Shown: positions 1 through 9,500 of the stretch, one piece after another
How the letters are laid out: each line of letters opens with the position of its first letter
Numbering within the stretch: the first letter of the stretch is position 1
Assembly (NCBI GenBank): GCA_028095005.1
Contig: CM051460.1
Span: 19,081,501 to 19,145,500 of the forward strand
Direction of reading: 5' to 3'
Source: Rhynchospora pubera
Lineage: Eukaryota > Streptophyta > Magnoliopsida > Poales > Cyperaceae
DNA length: 64,000 nt
Made by a program: the position numbers and the translations under genes
The notes under the pieces: generated by a model
What the model saw: only the letters and a program-made list of their open reading frames with translations
Told to the model about the DNA's origin: nothing
Database searches by the model: none

Positions 1-176
1 TTCATATTTTACACTGATTTTGGTTGAAAACGAAGTGAAACAGTTCGAAACGGTATAATCTCTGGTTTCGTTTGCCGTTTCGTTATCGAAACGAAATAAA
101 AAACTGTGCCGTTAACCGTTCCGTTTCGTATATACGGAACGGCATAACGTGGCGTGGGCTGCCGTTGACAGGCCTA
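1..176. mobile_element. Right end of a nonautonomous hAT element (left end outside window)
   Basis: The sequence ends in CAGGCCTA, whose reverse complement TAGGCCTGTCAACGGC matches the ends of the hAT element at 12369-13408 (TAGGCCTG). The interior shares that element's repeated CGTTTCG/CGGAACG words. Nothing coding is visible. The TSD would be the eight bases after 176 (ATGGTTCA), but the left side is not in the window, so it cannot be confirmed. Confidence 0.65.
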
Positions 177-1145
177 ATGGTTCATGATGTTTTGGCTCAT
201 AGTAAACAGACTTCCCCCTCCACCTGTTTGAACTGAACACCGAAGTCCACAAACTGAAATACAAGCTACAACTCTATATTTAGTAGAGCTTTCAATTTGC
301 TTTAGACCAAAATACTGCCTACAAATGTCCACTTCTCATAGTGTGCTTTGCAGGAAAGTGCAAGAAGCAGATTTGGTACATTATAAGATAAATATTCCAT
401 GAAAACTTGAATAACATTTGGTCATCATAATAGAAAGTAGTGTACTCAGATAAAATGGAATCAAACTAATAAAATAAAATCTGGAGAATAACGTAACCAG
501 AAATTTAAATGCATATTAGGTATCTAGCAAACTGCAAACATACATTCTGTAGACACTAGTGAACAGTATTTCTTATAGCTGACTCACTTTTGCTTATGAT
601 ATTCTCCTTTAATTGCATATTAGGTAAGTTTCCATGGAGGTCACTAAGCTTTTCCCCACAATCACAAATAACATAACTTAAAATTGTCCCCAAACCACTG
701 AATTGTCAATTTTATTTTTGTGCAAGTGATTCAAGAAGAAACTATTGGTTACCAACATACCCGTTATCTCTTGACTATGTTTCTTGCAACCATGGTTGAA
801 TTAAGCATATTTGATCTGGGTTAAATTTTCAGAGGTTACTAAGCTTTACCACCACTTATGTTCCCATACATTCTACAGTTCTACTAGTCATAAGAAAAAC
901 TACTGACTAGTTGCAAAATAAAAGTACGTACAGCAGTTTGTGTTGGACAAATTAAAGTTTATTGGCCAGTCAGAACAAAATTTAGAGACCTCTGAGCCTC
1001 TAAAAAAAATTGCGTAGTTTTTTATTGTTTTGATCAGTAGGTGATCTAAATGTAATGGTTTGTTCTGAATGGAACTGCAATAGTGCAGAGGTTCATTTTG
1101 ATTACAGGTTAATGATATGCTTAGATGAGATCTTGCATATGACAG
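177..1145. other. AT-rich noncoding stretch
   Basis: I find no convincing coding region or repeat. If the GH16 exon at 3715-3977 belongs to a live gene, this stretch would lie in its first intron or beyond. I found no exon here encoding the expected GH16 catalytic motif. Confidence 0.4.
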
Positions 1146-3050
1146 TTTTTTTTTTTTTTTAGAGGACTATCAAGCAAAAACTGAAAGAAAGAGACCAAAA
1201 TACACAGAAGACTAAGCTGAACTTAGTAATGCTTTAAAAACAAAGTGTGCTGGTAAACGACCCAGTGCAACAGGGCTTCCTCATTCTTCTGCTGATGCCT
1301 GAAAATTCGATTGTTTCGTTCCAACCAAATTGCCCAAAAAGTTGTCAAAATAAGTACCCCTTTGGTATTTGGTCTGTTTGAATTGCTTCGTTGAAGAATG
1401 ATTTCCCAAATGGAGGCCTGGCCAGGTCACTCAAGTTTGCTGTTGATAGGGAAGGAAAGAATTGTATCAATTTATTCCAAGTAGCTGTGACAAAGGGGCA
1501 AAGACAGAAAAGGTGAGAAGTCGTCTCCAAAATTGTAGTGTTGCACAGCACACAACCAGACTGAACCATGATGTTTCTCTTATGTAAGGCTTCTTGAGTT
1601 AGCAGTCTGTTGTGAAAAAGCAGAACTGCAAAGAGCTTCAAAGTTGGGGGTATCTTAAGGCTCCAGATTAGAAATGCCAGAAATTGTGTTTTGCCAGCCG
1701 AGATCAGCATTTTATAAGTCGAATTAACTGAGAAGGAACCTGAAGAACTCCATTTCCAAGTGATCAAATCGTGTCCTTGGTTTGTGGAGCCCGTATGCAA
1801 AAGTTGCACTGCATCATGAACATCTCGTGACCATGGAGCCTCAAGAGCCGTTGTCGGGTCTTGCAAGACCTTACGAATGGTCAGTTTAGGTGTGACTGGT
1901 TTGGAGGAGCTGTTGAAAAAATGAAGATGGCCGTTACCCCAGTTGGCGTACCAGAATAGAGTACCGTTACCGTCTCTTATAGTGACTGGGGTAGCAATTG
2001 ATAAAATATGCCGCAGATCAAGCAAGTCCTTCCAAAAAAAAGAGCCATGAGTCGACCAGCTCAGAGGAGTTTGTTGAAACCTAGAAGCAATGAGAGAATT
2101 TGCAATAATCGACCATTGTGAAGAGGGGGTATCAAAAAGCCTCCATAGCCATCCCAACAAGAGTGACATATTCAAAACCTTTAAATCCAGTACACCTAGG
2201 CCACCCAATTTTTTTGGCAAGCAGACCCTGTCCCAATCTAGCAAGCTGATTCCTTTGATATTGTTGGCAGAACGGCCCCAAAGGAAGCTTCTTCTTAGCC
2301 TATCAATTGATTTAATAACCCAAGATAGTAATCTGAAAACCGACATAAAGAAAATCGGTATGGAGGATAAGACGGAGCAAACCAAAGTCAACCGACCAGC
2401 TCCTGATAGTAACCTGTTTTTCCAACCCGCTAGCTTGGTTTCTAATTTTTCAATCAGTTGGAGGTAAACCTCTTTGGGTAGCCTACAAGCAGTTAGAGGC
2501 AAGCCAAGGTAAGGCAGTGGTAGCTGGGAGAGACCACACCCAAGCTGTTAAATTGAAAGGTAAAAACATTGACTTGTGAAGATTGAGGTTAAGACCTGAG
2601 CACAGAGAGAAAATAGTCAATAGTCAATGCCAGCTTTAGTGCTTGGACAATATTTCCTTTGATGGTGGAGAAAATGATTGTGTTATCCGCGTATTGAAGG
2701 ATGTGAAAGGGGGATCGAAGCTTGTTGGAAATGGTGACATTACCGGAAGAACCGATAGCATTACACATCTTTGCAAGGACATCCGCTACCATAATGAAAA
2801 GAAAAGGTGATAACGGGTCGCCTTGCCTTAGCCATTGCATGTGTCTAAAGGTGGGTCCCACTTGGTTATTGAGCAAGACTGCAGAAGTGGCAGTACTTAG
2901 CAACATTCCAATCCAGCCTACAAATCTCTGTGGTAAACCAAACGTTTGCAACACATTGAGGAGGAAAACCCAATTGACTGTATCAAATGCTTTGTAAAAG
3001 TCCAATTTGATAAGGAAGGCCGGTTCTTTGCATCTAGTTAGATGTACAAT
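1146..3050 (-). mobile_element. 5'-truncated L1-type LINE fragment
   Basis: On the minus strand this covers the second half of a plant LINE ORF2 and a 3' tail ending in poly(A), seen as the T run at 1146-1160. It is flanked by TGCATATGACAG (1134-1145) and TGCGTATGACAG (3051-3062), a 12-bp TSD with one mismatch. The 5' end falls inside the reverse transcriptase (RT) domain, as expected for incomplete target-primed reverse transcription. The boundaries depend on accepting that imperfect TSD. Confidence 0.7.
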
Positions 3051-3098
3051 TGCGTATGACAGTTGTGCTGGTATTATGGTCAGGTAACCAATCTTCAT
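1345..3098 (-). pseudogene. LINE ORF2 remnant: reverse transcriptase and zf-RVT domain
   Basis: Two open pieces on the minus strand together represent the C-terminal part of a LINE ORF2. The piece at 3098-2589 contains the RT motifs KLDFYKAFDTVNW, LRQGDPLSPFLF and, at the catalytic site, YADN where YADD is expected. The piece at 2502-1345 continues with the region after the RT (GLGVLDLKVLN-type motif) and a zf-RVT zinc-binding domain of the HNRLLTQEALHKR ... C-x2-C ... H ... C type. Frameshifts separate the pieces between about 2500 and 2600. The endonuclease and ORF1 are missing because the copy is 5'-truncated. The RT catalytic change and the broken frame mean it cannot encode an active enzyme. 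The bases beyond 3050 are probably flanking DNA that happens to stay open. Confidence 0.8.
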
Positions 3099-3714
3099 TT
3101 TAAGAAAAAAGAACTTATTTTGCTCTATGGTTCAATTTTATTAAGTATAAGCGTTAAATCATGTTGCTAGAAACAAAAACTTCTATCTAAAGGTGGGAAT
3201 TCACAGCATGGATTTGGACATCTTTATTTTGAGGTCATTCAGGTACCCAATCTTGCATTTTGATAACTCAAATTTATTTTGATAATTCAAATTTCAGGCC
3301 ATTTAGGTTTGCATAAGTCTTATATTGTTTCTGGTTAGAATTAAAGTTATTTGGGTTTTCAGGTTAGATGTGTACCGGGTTTGGGTCAATTCTGTTCAAG
3401 ACCTGGATTATTTTGGATAAATGCATTGGCACAATTAAATTTCCGATTAGTAAAACAGAAAGTTCTGGTATGGTCAGGTTCAAGTTTTCGATGGCTCATA
3501 CAGTGCCTTTTTTCCTTCCATCTTTTCCGAAAATAGGCGTACAGCATTTTTTATTCTTTCGTTTGATGAAGTGTGAACATGAGAACATATTGGTTATTTA
3601 TTTGTACAGGGTCGCTTTCAATCGGTGTCCACAGAATTAAAATCCTAACTGTCAATAACAATTATACTTTAAAGCAATCATAAAATGCCACGTATCTCAG
3701 TAAAAAATAATAAC
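3063..3714. other. Noncoding stretch, possibly first intron of the GH16 gene
   Basis: On the minus strand this follows a plausible splice donor (GT at 3714-3713) of the GH16 exon. No exon with the next GH16 motif (DEIDF-like) is visible on the minus strand. The short open frames on the plus strand have no recognisable domain. Confidence 0.35.
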
Positions 3715-3977
3715 CGGGACTTGTCGCCTTCAAGGGAAGAGAGGTAAATATTGAAATTGAGGCCGGTGGTGTTACCAGCGGGGCATTTAATGCGGCCACC
3801 GAAGGTTCCGTACCGGAAGCGGTGGTGAGATCGCCACCTGGCGCCACCACGGTGGTCGAAGGTGATGTGGATCTCGTCGTCCTCGGGCTTGTGGTGGCAC
3901 ACCTCCGGGCAGTAATCCACTGCTATCTCCTTCAGGATCGCCGTGCCATGGTGGTGCTCGCTTGTATGCGCCGACAT
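3715..3977 (-). CDS. First exon of an EG16-like GH16 endoglucanase (partial)
   Basis: The ATG at 3977-3975 opens an 87-codon frame. Its product contains ITFDHRGGARWRS, RFRYGTFGGRIKCP and TGLNFNIYLSSLEGDKS. These resemble the N-terminal part of plant EG16 proteins, the GH16 relatives of xyloglucan endotransglucosylases that cut mixed-linkage glucan and xyloglucan. In that family the next residues carry the catalytic ExDxE strand (DEIDFEF). Here the frame stops matching after codon 87 plus two bases, at a GT (3714-3713), so an intron is likely. No signal peptide is seen, which fits EG16. The rest of the gene is not found on the minus strand down to position 1. It may be lost or may lie beyond a long intron that took up the LINE and hAT pieces. 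A full LINE sits about 100 bp upstream of the ATG. Family assignment is good; whether the gene works is unknown. Confidence 0.6.
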
Positions 3978-4074
3978 TGTTACAGATTCTGGAGAGAGAG
4001 AGAGAGGAGACCACCGCCCAGAGTAAAGTACTAAATAAGTACTAGGTGGCAGTAATCGCAGATTCTCAGTGATC
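3978..4074 (-). promoter_or_regulatory. Short leader of the GH16 exon with a CT-rich tract
   Basis: On the minus strand the 97 bases before the ATG include a CTCTCTCTCTC tract (plus-strand GA run near 3994-4005), like the pyrimidine patches in plant 5' leaders. The native sequence further upstream is displaced to beyond 10804 by the LINE insertion. Confidence 0.35.
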
Positions 4075-4091
4075 AACAATAATAAAAAAAA
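4075..4091. repeat. LINE target-site duplication, left copy (17 bp)
   Basis: AACAATAATAAAAAAAA at 4075-4091 recurs at 10788-10804, directly after the poly(A) tail of the LINE between them. Confidence 0.85.
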
Positions 4092-4434
4092 TCACATCCC
4101 AGGAGAGGAATAGAGTCTTCTGCTTCAAATGTGAAAAATGTAGCCTAGCCGTTCAATTTACCTCAGCTTCACCTTCTCCCTCTCCAGTCTCTACGGCCCT
4201 AGCTTGCTCTAAGCCTCACCCTCTCTTCTCCTGGCTTGCCTACTACGCTCTGGCTCTAATTTTGCTACAGTTCCGGTCTTAATTGCTCTCAGTTATGGTT
4301 TTTTACTGACTGTTTTTACCTTGTCTTAATTACTCTTTATTGCTTGCCTTTAATACCACCTACCTTTCTATATCTTTAATTTTTACCTCCTCGTACACCT
4401 TTTCTCGCTCTTCTCCACACCTTTTCTTTCAAAC

Positions 4435-6549
4435 ATGCCGCATAGTACGGGCTCTAGCAGCAACCTCCAGAGACCAAGTTCTCAAGCCTGTACTTCTCAG
4501 GCTAGCCATGTACAACGGCTTTGGTCCACTGATCCCTGCTATGCACCAGGCTCTCACCAATCCTGGATTCGGTTCAATAACGCCCGTAATACACCGGGTT
4601 CATTGGATTTTCATTATAAGGCTGCACCAGTCTTTAATGCACAGCTCTTTACTAACAACTTTTTAGGCGTGGGTAGTAAACCTATTCCTATTTCCATGAG
4701 GCCTGTGTTTGGGGCAGGGCTGGTGCAGAGGATTGGCAACCTCTTGCTTACCAATGTGGGTCAAGTCCCTCTTTGTTTGAACTTGACAAATGACCCAATG
4801 AAGCTTGATAATTGCGCCAGTATTAATTGTCAGTGTTACAAGCCACAGTACCTAGTACTTGGGGAGCCAATGAAATTTGGTTCATATGAACTATCAAACA
4901 AAAGGAATGCTGCTTTTTGCCCTGAGGTTCCTGTTCGTGGGGAAAAGAATGCAACCCAACTTTCCAAATCTGTCAATCTCTCCTTTTACTCAAAAGGCTT
5001 TTGTTTCACTCCCCCTCGTGATTGTTTAAGAAATACTTCCTGGTGTGACAACCACTGCCCCTTTCCAAGCACTAAACCTGTCTCACAACTCCTCTCTAAT
5101 CCAACTCCTTTCAACAAAAATATGGAGCTCGGAGATGATGAGTTCATTTCTCAGATTATCTCTACCAATACTGTACCAAGTAGTGCTCAAGTGATTGTTG
5201 CTCAACCCCAGGCCTCTCTTCATAATTGGAACCATAGCTTACTTCTCAGGGTCATAGCAGAGCGACAGCCGGCCGAGGGAGAGCTGTTTCACCACCTGCT
5301 ACGGCTCTGGAGGCTTACTGGAAGGCCTAAATTCACCTCGAAAGGCAGAGGACTGTACCTAGTAGAAATGCAAAATCAGGCTGATTTGCTAAAGGTGCTT
5401 GATGGTGCACCATGGAATTTCCACTCGGAGCTTGTCGTTGCTGAGCAAGTAACTGGACCGATCCATGCGGCTGAGCTGGGGGCCGCCTACTTCTGCACTT
5501 GGATACAAATTCATAATGTGGAGCCGGAGCTGCTCACTGTACACACTGTGCAGGACCTCCTTAAGGGAGTAGGGGTGATTATCTCTGCTCCTATACCGGC
5601 AATGAGTACAGGCCGTAGATACTCACGTGTCAGAGTTAGGCTCTTGACTACAACAAAACTGCTTGACAGAGCACAACTCCTTCTGCCTGATAACCGTGTT
5701 ATTGATGTTTTCTTTGTCTATGAAAGAGTAAAGAGGATTTGTACTTTTTGTGGCTTAATCGGACATGACCTCACTCTCTGTAGGAATTGGCTTAGGTTGA
5801 CCAGACTTGCGGTTGACCCACGCTACTCTCATATGCCGGAGATACAGGAGGCAGTTAACTTCCGGTTGGGTGCTTGGATGATGTGCTCGACACAGTTACC
5901 TAACCCTACTGATAATACTCACATCCCAGGAAATTTTCCCTCCAACCAGCCTCATTCTTTTTCACGGCAGAACGCTGGCCTTTCTAACTGCCATCCCCAC
6001 CACTCCACTACCCAGTTTGATCAATCTCAGAACCAGCTACACAACAGTGATGGAGCTTTCACTATCTCGAATTCTTTCCAGGGAGTTAATTTTAGAGTAA
6101 CTCCTGCGCAACTTAATGTGGCTGGGCCATCAAGGCCTGTAATCTCTACACCTATTGGTACGGCGGCCCAATTTTGCACAGTTCAACAATCTACGAGAGG
6201 CCAATTTGATAATTCCTTCATAGCACAAAATCTGAGTCCTGCACATCGCGCTTATGCTAATGGACTCGATTTACTGCCTCACCTTCGACAGCCACCTCCT
6301 GTCATTCTCCCCCTCTCGGCTATGACCTCTCACCTGCAAACTACCCTCCACCATGAATCTTACACTCTCTCTGCTGCCTATTTGGCTGATGGCCAGGCCA
6401 CAGCTAGTAACTTTCTGCAGCAGCAATCACCTGCCGTCGGTCTTGAGATGCAATCGATGGATGTAGACCTGGATTCTGTGAAACCAAGACTTCCCACCAA
6501 CAAACGGGCAAGGGAGGCGGGCCCTATGCCGCCCCCACCTAATATATGA
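4435..6549 (+). CDS. LINE ORF1 protein (DUF4283-like domain plus CCHC zinc knuckle)
   Basis: The 704-residue product is the nucleic-acid-binding ORF1 protein of a plant LINE, expected to coat the LINE RNA. Residues of about 240-430 form the DUF4283-like region typical of plant LINE ORF1 and many plant retroelement-derived proteins (SLLLRVIAERQP, LDGAPWNFHSELVVAEQ). A zinc knuckle, CTFCGLIGHDLTLC (C-x2-C-x4-H-x4-C), lies at residues 436-449. The rest is low-complexity sequence rich in Ser, Pro, Gln and Asn, ending in a basic stretch (KRAREAGP). The ATG at 4435 gives the full open frame after a pyrimidine-rich leader. The TGA stop overlaps the start of ORF2 as ATGA. The N-terminal 230 residues match no domain I recognise. 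Type is clear; activity is untested. Confidence 0.88.
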   Translation: MPHSTGSSSNLQRPSSQACTSQASHVQRLWSTDPCYAPGSHQSWIRFNNARNTPGSLDFHYKAAPVFNAQLFTNNFLGVGSKPIPISMRPVFGAGLVQRIGNLLLTNVGQVPLCLNLTNDPMKLDNCASINCQCYKPQYLVLGEPMKFGSYELSNKRNAAFCPEVPVRGEKNATQLSKSVNLSFYSKGFCFTPPRDCLRNTSWCDNHCPFPSTKPVSQLLSNPTPFNKNMELGDDEFISQIISTNTVPSSAQVIVAQPQASLHNWNHSLLLRVIAERQPAEGELFHHLLRLWRLTGRPKFTSKGRGLYLVEMQNQADLLKVLDGAPWNFHSELVVAEQVTGPIHAAELGAAYFCTWIQIHNVEPELLTVHTVQDLLKGVGVIISAPIPAMSTGRRYSRVRVRLLTTTKLLDRAQLLLPDNRVIDVFFVYERVKRICTFCGLIGHDLTLCRNWLRLTRLAVDPRYSHMPEIQEAVNFRLGAWMMCSTQLPNPTDNTHIPGNFPSNQPHSFSRQNAGLSNCHPHHSTTQFDQSQNQLHNSDGAFTISNSFQGVNFRVTPAQLNVAGPSRPVISTPIGTAAQFCTVQQSTRGQFDNSFIAQNLSPAHRAYANGLDLLPHLRQPPPVILPLSAMTSHLQTTLHHESYTLSAAYLADGQATASNFLQQQSPAVGLEMQSMDVDLDSVKPRLPTNKRAREAGPMPPPPNI

Positions 6550-9500
6550 ATATCTTTGCTTGGAATTGTTGCGGGAGTGGAGGCCGCGCAACAATTCCTA
6601 ATTTGGCTCGATACCTCCACGCCACGAGGAGTAGAATTGCATTTATTTCAGAAACTCGTGCTTGCTTGAAGAGGTCGGAACAAAGAATTAGGAAGTTGCC
6701 CTTGCATAATTATGTGGTGGTTCCCAGCGTGGGTAAGTCGGGTGGTACATGGCTGTTGTGGGATGATGCAATAAAGGTAACTGTTGTTGAGCAATCTTTC
6801 TATTTCTTCTTTGCTGTGGTACAAGAGGATGCGCTCTCTCAACCTTGGACGTTGGGAGCTATCTATGGAGATCCACACGATAAAGTCACAGAGTACATTT
6901 GGGAAAGGGTAGAGTACTATGCTAATGTTTGCTCACGTCCCCTGTGCATTATTGGGGACCTTAATTCAGTTGTGGGTTCACATGAAAAGTTTGGCGGTTC
7001 CTCTAAAGATAAGAGGAAACACAGGAGGTTTAGAGCAATGGCAAATAGAACACAACTTATTGACCTCGGTTATCATGGTTGTGCTTACACGTGGACCAAT
7101 AACAGACCGTGTACTGCCCTTATTATGCAAAGACTAGATCGTGCCATGGCCTCTGCTACTTGGACAGTGTTATACCCATCAGCCAAGGTGTACCATCTAC
7201 CTAGATCTAACAGCGACCACGTGCCTATTCTCCTATGTACAAAGCCTGATAGAGAAAAAGGGCAAAGAAAGTTCAAGGTTGAGAACTGGTGGTTGAATGC
7301 TAATGGTTTTCAAGAGGTCTGCCAACAAGCCCTGCAAATTGAAAGGCATGATCAAATTGAGAATTGGGATGGGATGTTAACTAAGTTCCGTAATGCAGTT
7401 AGGATATGGGAGAAAAAGATTAATCAACCGACACATGAATTAGCCAGAATCGAATCTTTGATGTTGGATTTACAATCAGCTCAACCCGATACACAGTGCC
7501 ACGAGAAGTTTAAAGAGTTGCAGGAAGATTACAATCGTTGTTTACTCTCTGTAGAAACCTATTGGGCGCAACGTAGTAGAATCAGATGGGCTATACTTGG
7601 AGACAAGAATACTGCATTTTTTCATGCTTCTGTGGCTTCCAGGAGGAGGAGAAATGCAATCAGCTCTATCTTAGGCGCTGGTGGTGCAGTGATCACTGAT
7701 CAAACCCTCATTCGACAAGCCTTTGTGAATCATTACAAGCATATCTTTTCCACCAGTCGCTCATTCAATACTCCAGGGCCCACTTTGCACCCAGAACTGT
7801 TAGCGGCCCTACCGGAAGTAACACCTGCAGAGAGAGAGTTGCTAGCGGCAAGCCCGACGGATGATGAAATAACTAGTGTGGTTTTCTCAATACATCCAGA
7901 TAGAGCGAGCGGGCCGGATGGGCTTAATGGAAGGATTGTACAACAATATTGGGCTCTTTTTAAGCCTTACATTTTACACGCAGTGCATTCATTCTTCCAA
8001 ACCAGTAAGCTTGACCCTATGTTAGCAAGATCTAATGTGGTTCTCATACCAAAGAGGGAGGATCCTAAGGAAGTTACAGACTACCGGCCTATTTCGGTAT
8101 GTAACTTGGTTTACAAAGTAATATCAAAGTTGCTATCTGCACGCATGAGAAGTCTTATGAGCAGGCTGGTTGGCTCAAATCAATGTGCTTTTGTGCCAAA
8201 TCGGGCAATCTCTGATAACATTCTATTATTGAGGGAGATCATGCACTCTTTTACCAAAAACTCCTTCTCTAAGCAAGCCTTCTGCTTCAAATGTGATCTC
8301 TCTAAGGCGTTTGATCGAATGGAGTGGCACTTTGTGGTGAGGGCCTTACAACTTTATGGTTTCCCCCCGGTGTTTGTTACATGGATCATGAGTTGTGTCA
8401 CCTCTGCTAGCTTTGCACTCCTTATTAATGGAGCCGCTGATGGCTTCATCACTCCTACTCGCGGCTTACGTCAGGGGTGTGCCCTCTCTCCTTACCTTTT
8501 TATTCTCTGTATGGACATTCTCAATAGAATGTTTGAGTTTAAGATAAGGAGGGGGGTGATCAAAGGACTCACTATTGCCCGGAGTGCCCCGGCTATCTCT
8601 AGTATTCTTTATGCAGACGATTTGTTAATTTGTGGTATGGTAGACTTAAGAGAGATAAGAGAGATAAAGCTCACCTTAGATGAGTTCTGTGCAATGTCTG
8701 GTCAGTGCATTGGTGCCGAGAAGTCTAGGATTTGGTTCTCTAAGCGCACTTCAGTAGACATGCGTGCTTATTGCATGGACCATCTCAAAGCGAGTCAAGC
8801 AGAGAGTACTCACACTTACTTAGGGGTTCCAATTCTAGCCTCACGCACACAACATTTTGATTATCTAATTGATAAAGTTACTGCTAAATTGAATCCATGG
8901 AAGGCAAGGTTGTTATCTCCTGCTGCTAAAGTTGTGTTACTGAAATCGGTTATTGAACCACTCGTGATGTACTCGATGGGGGCTGGTAATATACCAGACT
9001 CAATCCTACAAAAGGTAAATGCAAAAATGCGTGCTTTCTTTTGGAATTCGGGGGACTCAAACAAGATGAGAATGGTTGCATGGGAGAAAATTACATGCCC
9101 TAAACAGTATGGTGGCCTTGGTCTCAGGGACACTAGGGTGCTCAATCAAGCGGCAACTTTGAAAGTTCTTTGGAAACTGGCCTCTAAGGATTACGAAGGA
9201 ACTCTCTGGGTGCAGATTCTTAATGCCAAATACCTTGCACGATCCCCTCTTTGGCTGGCAACTAAACCAAGCAGCTGCACTAAACTCTGGGTGGCGGTCC
9301 TACAAGCAAGGGATGTAATGAAACCACACATTAATTGGATACTGGGGAATGGTAATAAATGTTCTTTGATAGGTGAGCCGTGGCATGACTTTTGGCTTCA
9401 GTTTCAGCAACAAGGGCGGGGGAACTTCAATGCTGGTGTTTCAGAATATGTGCACCAACAAACCGGCCAATGGAACACTAACAAGCTGGTGCACTCGCTG

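Noticed and set aside
2090..2467. Plus-strand open frame of 125 codons
   Set aside because: It lies antisense within the LINE ORF2 remnant and has no domain; it is a shadow of the minus-strand coding sequence.
3351..3640. Two overlapping plus-strand open frames
   Set aside because: No domain, and they overlap each other in different frames. The GGGTTTNGGTCA-like wording looks like low-complexity repeat debris.
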